NCBI RefSeq assembly: GCF_900109495.1
Contig: NZ_FOAA01000004.1
Location: 62,001 to 126,000, forward strand
Length of the DNA stretch: 64,000 bases
DNA from: Ectothiorhodospira marina
GTDB taxonomy: Bacteria; Pseudomonadota; Gammaproteobacteria; Ectothiorhodospirales; Ectothiorhodospiraceae
Reading direction: 5' to 3'
Shown: positions 1 through 6,278 of the stretch, piece after piece
Numbering within the stretch: the stretch's first letter is position 1
Layout of the letters: each line of letters starts with the position of its first letter
Position numbers and translations under genes: made by a program
The notes under the pieces: generated by a model
The model's database searches: none
Seen by the model: the letters and a program-made list of their open reading frames with translations, nothing else
What the model was told of the DNA's origin: nothing

Positions 1-293
1 ACCGTGGTCACGCCGGTGGCGGTGGTGGTGGGAAACACGGAATGAATGGCCCCCCGGCGATGCGCATTCAGAAAGGGCGCCGGCTGGCTCTTGAGGAACT
101 CATCGCCCAGGCCATCCACCACCACCAGGACCACGTGCCGGTGGGCTGACACCTCATGGGGGGGGAGGAGGCGGAGCGGGGGTAAGGATGAGGGCGTTCC
201 ACCCAGCCCGATGATGAGGGAACTCATCAGGTTGGCGAGACTGCCGCCCTGATAGTCGGGCGGTGAGGGAAGGTCGCGGTGAGCGGAGGACAT
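1..293 (-). CDS. alkaline phosphatase family protein (nucleotide pyrophosphatase/phosphodiesterase-like), 3' part beyond the window
   Basis: A reverse-strand frame opens with ATG at 293-291 and stays open to base 1, so only the first ~97 residues are visible. After a Pro/Leu-rich N-terminus comes HVVLVVVDGLGDEFL, the first beta-strand and metal-binding Asp of the alkaline phosphatase superfamily. Next is a segment ending SVFPTTTATGVTT, which fits the Thr-nucleophile loop of type I phosphodiesterases/nucleotide pyrophosphatases. No signal peptide is obvious. It lies 50 bases downstream of the Old Yellow Enzyme gene on the same strand, separated by a GC-rich hairpin. The superfamily call is solid; the substrate is unknown. 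The start is the first in-frame ATG and lacks a strong ribosome binding site. Confidence 0.72.
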   Translation of the reverse strand, partial: MSSAHRDLPSPPDYQGGSLANLMSSLIIGLGGTPSSLPPLRLLPPHEVSAHRHVVLVVVDGLGDEFLKSQPAPFLNAHRRGAIHSVFPTTTATGVTT

Positions 294-305
294 CAGCGGA
301 TGTTA

Positions 306-325
306 ACGCCCCCGGGCGGGGGCGT
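306..325 (-). terminator. GC-rich hairpin between two reverse-strand genes
   Basis: ACGCCCCC (306-313) pairs perfectly with GGGGGCGT (318-325) around a 4-base loop. It lies just past the stop of the Old Yellow Enzyme gene and before the phosphatase-family gene. The expected T tract is missing, so it may be a weak terminator or an mRNA-end stabiliser. Confidence 0.4.
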
Positions 326-343
326 CACGCCCATTGTCCTGGT

Positions 344-1417
344 TTACTCATCCCTCTTCGGATAGTCCACGTAACCCTTGGGGCCGGGCGCATAGAATGT
401 GTCCTTGTCCGCTTCAGCCAGCGGTGCGTTGCGCCGGAACCGCTCGGGCAGATCGGGGTTGGCAATGAAGGGTGTGCCATAGACGGCGGCATCCGCACAC
501 CCCGACTGGATCAAGGCCTCGCCACTCTCCCGGGTGAGGCCGCCGCCGACCAGGTAGGCATCGCCGCGGAACCGCGGTTTGAGCAGGCTGTGGTAGTCCA
601 CCTCGGTGCCGAACAGGGCCACATGCAGGTAGGCCAGCCGGAAATCTCCCAGTTGATCCACCAGATAGCCATAGGTCTCCTGGGGGTTGTCATCATGAAG
701 ATCATTGAAACCCATCTCCGGTGCGATCTTGATGCCGATGTAATCGCCGCTGCGCACGGAGGTCATGGCGTCCAGCAACTCCAGGATGAAGCGAGCCCGG
801 TTCTCGACGCTGCCACCATAATCGTCGGTGCGCTGATTGGTGCTCGAACACAGGAATTGTTCCGGTAAATAACCGGAGGCTGCATGCAACTCCACCCCAT
901 CAAATCCCGCCTGAAAGGCCATGGCGGTGGCAATGCGATAGTCCTCGACGATTTCCTCGATCTCGTCCACTTCCAGCGCCCGGGGCGTGACGTGCGGCTT
1001 GAGACCTTCTGCGGTGTAGGACTGGCCCTCGGGGCGCACCGCCGAGGCGGATACCGGTGTGGCGCTATCGGGCAGGAACGAGGGATCGGAGATGCGTCCG
1101 GCATGCATCAACTGCATCACGATGGAGCCGCCGGCTGCGTGGACTGCCTCGGTGACCTTGCCCCAGGCGTCCACCTGTTCTTCGGTGTAGATACCGGGCG
1201 TGCGGATATAGCCCTTGCCCATGGGGCAAGGCCAGGTGCCCTCACTGATGATCAGGCCCGCTCCGGCGCGCTGGGCGTAGTACTCCGCCATCAATTCCGT
1301 TGGCATACCGTCATCTTCCGCCCGTGAGCGGGTCATGGGGGCCATGACGATGCGATTTTTCAGATCCAGGGCGCCAGCATACAGTCGGGAAAACAGATCG
1401 ATGTCTTTCTTGGGCAT
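344..1417 (-). CDS. alkene reductase, Old Yellow Enzyme family (NemA-like)
   Basis: A 357-residue FMN-dependent NADH:flavin oxidoreductase of the Old Yellow Enzyme family, predicted to be a cytosolic TIM barrel that reduces activated C=C bonds or nitro compounds. Family marks are NRIVMAPMTR near residue 21, the flavin-contacting MQLMHAGRIS near 101, GVELHAASGYLPEQF near 174, and DDYGGSVENRARF near 198. The family normally has His-x-x-Asn (or His) in the third motif for substrate anion binding; here it reads H178-A-A-S181, so the Asn is replaced by Ser. Length is normal. The start has a GGAAGG ribosome binding site 6 bases upstream. The gene diverges from the rubredoxin reductase gene. The family is sure; the substrate is not. 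Confidence 0.93.
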   Translation of the reverse strand: MPKKDIDLFSRLYAGALDLKNRIVMAPMTRSRAEDDGMPTELMAEYYAQRAGAGLIISEGTWPCPMGKGYIRTPGIYTEEQVDAWGKVTEAVHAAGGSIVMQLMHAGRISDPSFLPDSATPVSASAVRPEGQSYTAEGLKPHVTPRALEVDEIEEIVEDYRIATAMAFQAGFDGVELHAASGYLPEQFLCSSTNQRTDDYGGSVENRARFILELLDAMTSVRSGDYIGIKIAPEMGFNDLHDDNPQETYGYLVDQLGDFRLAYLHVALFGTEVDYHSLLKPRFRGDAYLVGGGLTRESGEALIQSGCADAAVYGTPFIANPDLPERFRRNAPLAEADKDTFYAPGPKGYVDYPKRDE

Positions 1418-1598
1418 GATGCCTTCCTGCCAGGATGGGGTTGATCACTCGGGGATGAAATCCAGGTCGGAAGTCTAGCAGGATTCGTCGGTGTGGCATG
1501 CACTCCGCCCGGAACGAGCGGCAAGTCCTCGACCCACGTGCTCGAGACAGGGGGAAGGGGCTATCATGGGTCTCCACCCACCCACGCAAGGGATCACC

Positions 1599-2747
1599 AT
1601 GGCAGGCATTCTCATCCTGGGTACCGGTCTGGCCGGTTACACCGTGGCACGGGAACTTCGCAAGCATGATGCATCCACGCCGCTGACCCTTGTCACGCTG
1701 GATGATGGTGCTTACTACACCAAGCCGATGCTCTCCAATGCCCTGAGCCAGGACAAGACCGCCGACGCCTTGGTGCAGCAGTCGGCGGAGGCCATGGGGC
1801 GGGAACTGGATGCGCGGATCCGCACCCGGGCCACGGTCGCGTCCCTGGACACCGGGGCCCGCCAGGTGTGCCTTGCATCGGGGGAATCCCTGGCTTTTGA
1901 TCGTCTGGTATTGGCCATTGGGGCCACTCCGATCGAGTTCACCTATGAAGGCGATGGGGCCAGCGACGTCATGACCGTGAATTCCCTGGCAGATTACGCC
2001 CGTTTCCGGGAGGCGCTCGAAGGCGTTGACCGGGTTGCGTTGATCGGTCCGGGGTTGATCGGCTGTGAGTTTGCCGATGATATGGCCGGCAGCGGGCGTT
2101 CTGTGGAGGTGATCGGTCCGGATGCCTATCCCCTGGGCCGATTGGTACCGGAAGCCGCGGGTCGTGCGTTACAACGGGGACTGGAATCTTCTGGCATTCA
2201 TTTTCACCTGGAAACGGTGGTCACCCGGATCGATCGCGAGGGTGATGGCTATTGTCTACACCTGAAGAATGGCGACCAGGTGCGGGCTGGTGTTGTTCTC
2301 TCCGCCATCGGGTTGCGCCCGCGCACGGCTCTGGCCGCAGCGGCGGGCCTGGAAGTGAACCGGGGTATCGTGGTGGATCGTTACCTGACGACGTCAGTGG
2401 ACGGGATCCATGCCCTGGGCGATTGTGCCGAGGTGGAGGGGCAGGTACTGCCCTACGTGATGCCCATCCTGCGGGCGGCGCCCGCCCTGGGTCGTACCCT
2501 GGCGGGTGAGCCCACTGCGGTGTCCTATCCGGCGATGCCGGTGCGGGTGAAGACCCCGAGCCACCCGGTGATGGTCTCGCCGGTCTCTCCAAACGCCAGG
2601 GGACAGTGGTCGGTGGACGAGGTCGGGGAAGGGGTCAAGGCCCTGTTCCATGGCGATCAGGGCAGGTTGTTGGGTTTTGCCCTCACCGGTCAGGAGGCCA
2701 CTCGCGATCATCAGGCACTGACCCGGCAGCTTCCCACGATCCTGTAG
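1599..2747 (+). CDS. rubredoxin-NAD(+) reductase-like FAD-dependent oxidoreductase
   Basis: A 382-residue two-dinucleotide-fold flavoprotein resembling RubB/AlkT rubredoxin reductases, which move electrons from NAD(P)H to rubredoxin. The N-terminal FAD motif ILILGTGLAGYTVAREL is followed by the YYTKPMLSNAL segment typical of the family. The second Rossmann motif is VALIGPGLIGCEFADDM, and the FAD-binding IHALGDCAE comes near residue 270. No redox-active cysteine pair is present, as expected. I chose ATG 1599 because the FAD fold starts directly after it and an AAGGG precedes it; in-frame starts at 1491 and 1566 would add unrelated residues. No rubredoxin gene is adjacent, so the electron partner is unknown. 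Confidence 0.88.
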   Translation: MAGILILGTGLAGYTVARELRKHDASTPLTLVTLDDGAYYTKPMLSNALSQDKTADALVQQSAEAMGRELDARIRTRATVASLDTGARQVCLASGESLAFDRLVLAIGATPIEFTYEGDGASDVMTVNSLADYARFREALEGVDRVALIGPGLIGCEFADDMAGSGRSVEVIGPDAYPLGRLVPEAAGRALQRGLESSGIHFHLETVVTRIDREGDGYCLHLKNGDQVRAGVVLSAIGLRPRTALAAAAGLEVNRGIVVDRYLTTSVDGIHALGDCAEVEGQVLPYVMPILRAAPALGRTLAGEPTAVSYPAMPVRVKTPSHPVMVSPVSPNARGQWSVDEVGEGVKALFHGDQGRLLGFALTGQEATRDHQALTRQLPTIL

Positions 2748-2785
2748 ACTCCTCGACGCACGATTTTTTTTGGGTTTGGCTTTAT

Positions 2786-4438
2786 ATGGCTGCGTATACC
2801 AATCGACTGGCCCTGTGGTGGCGCCAGTTTTCTGTTGTCGGTCTGTTGGTGGGGACGCTGTTCTTTGCCTTCTCGCTCACCCCCAGTCTGGTACCCCGTC
2901 CTTTTCTGGTTCAGGGGCTGATCTCAGGATTGTCCTTCACCGCCGGTTACGCCGTGGGTTTCATCGGTCGCTGGCTGTGGTCCTACGTGGGACTGCCGGT
3001 GGCCGGGCCGCGAGTGGACAGGGTGATCAAGATCCTGGCTACCGTGATCTGTGCAGTGGTGGCGGTGACTTTTCTCTGGCAGGCAGGGGAGTGGCAAAAC
3101 GCCCTGCGGGCCCTCATGGACATGGAAGAGGCCGGAGGTGTGCAGCCGGTGAGCGTGGGCCTGATGACCCTGGTGGTGTTCGTGATCCTGTTGACGCTGG
3201 CCAGGTTGTTCAAGCACACCTTTCGCTTTCTATCGCATTGGCTGGGGCGCTATATCCCTCAGCATGTCTCCAATGTCCTGGGTGTCCTGGTCGCCGCCGC
3301 CCTGTTCTGGTCGGTGATCGACGGCGTGATCTTCTCCCTGGCCCTGCGCACTGCCGACAATTCGTATCAGCAGGTGGACGCCCTTGTCGAGGAGGAACAG
3401 ACCCGGCCAACGGATCCCCTCAAGGCCGGAAGCAGGGAATCCCACGTGGACTGGCGCGATCTGGGGCGTCAGGGTCGCAATTTCGTTTCGTCCGGACCCA
3501 CCGAGGAAGAATTGAGTGACTTCCTGGGTGAGCCCACACGGGAACCCATTCGCCTCTACGTGGGGCTGAATGCCGCCGAGACAGCCGAGGAGCGGGCCAG
3601 CCTGGCCTTGAAGGAACTCAAGCGGGTCAACGCCTTCGAGCGCTCCGTCCTGCTGCTGCTGACGCCCACGGGCACAGGATGGGTGGACCCTGCCGCGCTG
3701 AGTCCAGTCGAGTATCTGCACCGGGGGGATATCGCCACGGTCACGGCGCAGTACTCCTATTTGCCCAGCGCACTGTCACTGATGGTGGAGGGCGAGTATG
3801 GGGTCGAGATGGCTCGAGCCCTGTTCGAGAAGGTGTATGGACACTGGTCGGGCCTGCCGGCCGACGAGCGACCCCGGTTGTATCTCCACGGCCTGAGCCT
3901 GGGAGCGCTCAACTCGGACCGCGCCTTCGATATCTACGATGTGATTCAGGATCCTTTCCATGGTGCCCTGTGGAGTGGCCCGCCGTTTCGCAGTGAGACC
4001 TGGGGCAAGACCACCCGTGAGCGAGATCCCGGTACACCAGCCTGGCTGCCCACCTTCCGCGACGGCGAAGTGGTGCGGTTCATGAATCAGCGCCAGGGGC
4101 TGGACCGGCATGACGGGGCGTGGGGCGCGTTCCGTATCGCCTATATGCAGCATGCCAGCGATCCCATCACCTTCTTCAGCCCGGAGATCTTCTACCAGGA
4201 ACCGGAATGGATGCGTGAGCCCCGCGGACCGGATGTGTCGCCGGATCTGCGCTGGTACCCCATCGTCACGGCGTTGCAGTTGGCGGCGGATATGGCGGTG
4301 GCGGGCGGCTCAACGCCTGCCGGATACGGGCATGCCTTCTCGGCGAGCGAATACATCGACGCCTGGAGGACGCTGACCGAACCGGAGGGATGGAGTGAGT
4401 CCGACATTCGGCGTTTGCGGGCATTATTCACCGACTGA
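2786..4438 (+). CDS. integral membrane alpha/beta-hydrolase family protein
   Basis: A 550-residue protein with about four or five hydrophobic segments in the first 200 residues, followed by a soluble alpha/beta-hydrolase domain. The nucleophile elbow LYLHGLSLGAL puts the likely catalytic Ser at residue 371. The layout matches the Abhydrolase_9 family (membrane N-terminal domain plus hydrolase C-terminal domain), whose substrate is not established. ATG 2786 is followed at once by the first membrane segment. It starts 38 bases after the rubredoxin reductase and could be cotranscribed with it. The antenna operon follows. Confidence 0.82.
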   Translation: MAAYTNRLALWWRQFSVVGLLVGTLFFAFSLTPSLVPRPFLVQGLISGLSFTAGYAVGFIGRWLWSYVGLPVAGPRVDRVIKILATVICAVVAVTFLWQAGEWQNALRALMDMEEAGGVQPVSVGLMTLVVFVILLTLARLFKHTFRFLSHWLGRYIPQHVSNVLGVLVAAALFWSVIDGVIFSLALRTADNSYQQVDALVEEEQTRPTDPLKAGSRESHVDWRDLGRQGRNFVSSGPTEEELSDFLGEPTREPIRLYVGLNAAETAEERASLALKELKRVNAFERSVLLLLTPTGTGWVDPAALSPVEYLHRGDIATVTAQYSYLPSALSLMVEGEYGVEMARALFEKVYGHWSGLPADERPRLYLHGLSLGALNSDRAFDIYDVIQDPFHGALWSGPPFRSETWGKTTRERDPGTPAWLPTFRDGEVVRFMNQRQGLDRHDGAWGAFRIAYMQHASDPITFFSPEIFYQEPEWMREPRGPDVSPDLRWYPIVTALQLAADMAVAGGSTPAGYGHAFSASEYIDAWRTLTEPEGWSESDIRRLRALFTD

Positions 4439-4514
4439 AAACGGGCATCGGTGGTCCGTACTGTTGACCTGGCTCAAGCTTTTGGAAATCTTGCAGGAGA
4501 GTTGAGCTTGCTCG

Positions 4515-4558
4515 TGTAGCGCCGCCTTGACATCCCCCCCTGTCCTCGTAGACTTACA
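4515..4558 (+). promoter_or_regulatory. tandem PpsR/CrtJ-type operators overlapping the antenna promoter
   Basis: Two TGT-N12-ACA sequences occur at 4515-4532 and 4541-4558, separated by exactly 8 bases. TGT-N12-ACA pairs about 8 bases apart, covering the -35 and -10 elements, are the known binding arrangement of the redox/light repressor CrtJ/PpsR in purple bacteria. Here the first site includes a perfect -35 (TTGACA, 4527-4532) and the second covers the -10 (TAGACT, 4549-4554). Repressor identity is inferred; no ppsR gene is in the window. Confidence 0.7.
4527..4554 (+). promoter_or_regulatory. sigma-70-type promoter of the light-harvesting operon
   Basis: TTGACA (4527-4532), a 16-base spacer, then TAGACT (4549-4554). 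Transcription would begin near 4561 and give a leader of about 124 bases before the alpha-subunit gene. This is the only good sigma-70 match between the hydrolase and the antenna genes. Confidence 0.6.
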
Positions 4559-4684
4559 CCCCAACGGCAGCCCCCGGTCACACAGCAGGGCCAGGGTTGA
4601 CGAGAAAAAGTTTTCTGTAGTTGTGGCGAGTGCAATTACCCGGGCCTTACACGAGGTCCGGATCAAACCAAGAGGACTAGTGAA

Positions 4685-4897
4685 ATGAGCGAATACAGAC
4701 CGAGCAAGCCGAGCAACCCCAGAGACGACTGGAAGCTGTGGCTGGTGGTGAACCCCGGCACTTGGCTGATGCCCATCCTGATGGCTGTCCTGGTCGTGGC
4801 CCTGGCCGTTCACGCTTTCATCTACAGCAACGATAACTACAATCCGCTGACCTTTGATGCGTCTTCGGAAAGCATTATCGAAGAGGCTGTTGAGTAA
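4685..4897 (+). CDS. light-harvesting antenna protein alpha subunit
   Basis: A 70-residue antenna alpha polypeptide that binds bacteriochlorophyll and carotenoid in the intracytoplasmic membrane. WKLWLVVNPGTWLMP (16-30) is the amphipathic N-terminal motif of alpha subunits. A single membrane helix follows with His43 (ALAVHAFIY) as the bacteriochlorophyll ligand, then a short acidic tail (SIIEEAVE). The ribosome binding site is GAGG 10 bases upstream of the ATG. It is followed by the beta subunit, so the order is alpha then beta, opposite to most puf and puc operons. No pufL or pufM follows, which favours a peripheral (puc-like) or extra core antenna. I cannot separate LH1 from LH2 from sequence alone. 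Confidence 0.92.
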   Translation: MSEYRPSKPSNPRDDWKLWLVVNPGTWLMPILMAVLVVALAVHAFIYSNDNYNPLTFDASSESIIEEAVE

Positions 4898-4946
4898 GCG
4901 CCTGGAACGCTCACTCACCCATCGACTTATTTAGAGGATTACCATC

Positions 4947-5087
4947 ATGTATGACAACAGCATCTCCGGTCTGACCGAAGAACAGGCCAAGGAATTCCAC
5001 GAGCAGTTCAAGACCACCTTCACCGTGTTCATGGTGCTGGCTGCCGCTGCTCACTTCCTGGTGTTCCTGTGGAGACCTTTCTACTAA
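4947..5087 (+). CDS. light-harvesting antenna protein beta subunit
   Basis: A 46-residue antenna beta polypeptide, partner of the preceding alpha subunit. The N-terminal GLTEEQAKEFHEQF (8-21) carries the conserved His18. The membrane helix carries His36 (AAAAHFLVF), the bacteriochlorophyll ligand. The end LWRPFY resembles the WRPW/F ending of core (LH1) beta chains, while the helix start looks more like LH2, so type assignment is ambiguous. The ribosome binding site is AGAGG about 10 bases upstream. The 49-base gap from the alpha gene and the large hairpin after the stop fit a two-gene operon. Confidence 0.92.
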   Translation: MYDNSISGLTEEQAKEFHEQFKTTFTVFMVLAAAAHFLVFLWRPFY

Positions 5088-5123
5088 GGTCTGAACCGCT
5101 GCCTCAGTGAAGTGGCGGTGCGG

Positions 5124-5209
5124 GTAGAGGAGTGACTGATTCGCCCATCAACGATCAACTGTGACTTTTGCAGAGGCCAGTGGATCGGCGGCGAATCAGG
5201 CTCCTCTAC
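5124..5209 (+). terminator. long imperfect hairpin downstream of the antenna operon
   Basis: GTAGAGGAG (5124-5132) and CTGATTCGCC (5136-5145) pair with GGCGAATCAG (5190-5199) and CTCCTCTAC (5201-5209). Inside, CGATCAACTG (5152-5161) pairs with CAGTGGATCG (5178-5187) with one mismatch. There is no T run, so it looks more like a 3' mRNA stabiliser or factor-assisted end than a simple terminator. Puf and puc transcripts of other purple bacteria are stabilised by 3' hairpins. Confidence 0.65.
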
Positions 5210-5231
5210 TGTTCTTTGAGGACTTGATACC

Positions 5232-5256
5232 GAGTTTGACTAAAATGCTCGGGTAT
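5232..5256 (+). promoter_or_regulatory. IscR type-1-like site in a convergent intergenic region
   Basis: The 25 bases read as half-sites GACT-AAAA-TGCTC-GGGTAT after GAGTTT. They resemble the right part of IscR type-1 sites (TTGACYAAWWTRCTCGGGWAT as found before iscR). The left end does not match. No iscR or gene start follows, so it may be a relic or coincidence. The 291 bases between the antenna and cyclase genes otherwise contain only the hairpin upstream and a 6-bp hairpin at 5283-5298. Confidence 0.25.
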
Positions 5257-5378
5257 TGCAACCCCCTCCTGTTTCAGATTCTCCGGACGCCCGTCCGGTA
5301 CGTCGGCTGAACCCGACATTTTCCCGCGATGTGCTCGAACCGATGCCTGCATGGCGATCGGGCGTTTTGCGTATTCCC

Positions 5379-6278
5379 CTAGACGCTCACCTGATTGCGC
5401 CCCGAGGCCTTGGCCTTGTAAAGGGCCTCATCGGCAAGGCTGATGAGTTTTTCCGGATCCCTCTCTTCCGGTTTCGGCTGCGCCGAGGCCACGCCCAGGC
5501 TCACCGTAAGATTGGCATGCGTGCTTGAGGCCGCATGTGGGATACCACGCTCGACAACGGCCTCCTGAATCTTTCGGGCCACGGTCAGCACACCCGCAAG
5601 ATCAGTGCCGGGCAGAACACAGACGAATTCCTCTCCGCCGTAGCGGGCCACCAGGTCCGTGGTGCGTGGCAGGGTATCGCTCAATACCCGAGCCACCACC
5701 TTGAGGGCATCATCGCCCGCCACGTGGCCATAGTGGTCATTGAAAGGCTTGAAATGATCGATATCCAGCAGGATCAGTCCGATGCAGCCGCCGGTGCGGC
5801 TGGCGTGATTCCATTCTTCCATCAGCACATCATCGAATTGTCGTCGGTTGGCGATGCCGGTGAGGCCGTCAATGCGAGACAGGCGCGCCAGCGTGTCCCG
5901 CTGACGCTTGAGTTCCAGATGGTTGCGGACACGCACCTCGACAATGGCCGGATGAAACGGCTTGGTGATGTAGTCCACCGCGCCCAGTTCCAGGCCCTTG
6001 CGTTCGTCTTCCTGCTGATCCTTGGCGGTGACGAAGATCACCGGGATATGCTGGGTGGTTTCCTGCTCGCCCAGGCGACGGCAGACTTCATAGCCATCCA
6101 TGCCCTCCATCTTGATATCCAGCAGGATCAGTCCGGGTCGGAGGGTTTCCGCGCGCTTCAGGGCCTGCTCGCCATTGATGGCCACGCTGACCTGATAACG
6201 CTGGCTGAGGATGTTGTGCAGCAGTTGCAGGTTCATGCGGTTGTCATCCACCACCAGCACCCTGGGTCTTTCATCCAT
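5379..6278 (-). CDS. response regulator with GGDEF domain (diguanylate cyclase)
   Basis: A 299-residue regulator that should make cyclic di-GMP when phosphorylated. The receiver domain (5-120) has the acidic pair D11/D12, phosphoacceptor D54 (ILLDIKM) and K107. The GGDEF domain (about 130-299) has an intact GGEEF active site at 214-218 and the inhibitory RxxD site (R205-T-T-D208). The start overlaps the stop of the upstream hybrid kinase by 8 bases, so the two are translationally coupled and presumably form a phosphorelay. It is a paralogue of the cyclase at 33979-34902. The input signal is unknown. Confidence 0.93.
   Translation of the reverse strand: MDERPRVLVVDDNRMNLQLLHNILSQRYQVSVAINGEQALKRAETLRPGLILLDIKMEGMDGYEVCRRLGEQETTQHIPVIFVTAKDQQEDERKGLELGAVDYITKPFHPAIVEVRVRNHLELKRQRDTLARLSRIDGLTGIANRRQFDDVLMEEWNHASRTGGCIGLILLDIDHFKPFNDHYGHVAGDDALKVVARVLSDTLPRTTDLVARYGGEEFVCVLPGTDLAGVLTVARKIQEAVVERGIPHAASSTHANLTVSLGVASAQPKPEERDPEKLISLADEALYKAKASGRNQVSV

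Noticed and set aside
4597-4623. A second promoter (TTGACG … TAGTTG) in the antenna leader
   Set aside because: Spacing is 15 bases and the -10 is poor; the promoter at 4527-4554 is far better.
5256-5528. A 90-codon forward frame starting with TTG near the IscR-like site
   Set aside because: It runs into the complement of the GGDEF gene and has no ribosome binding site or recognisable domain.
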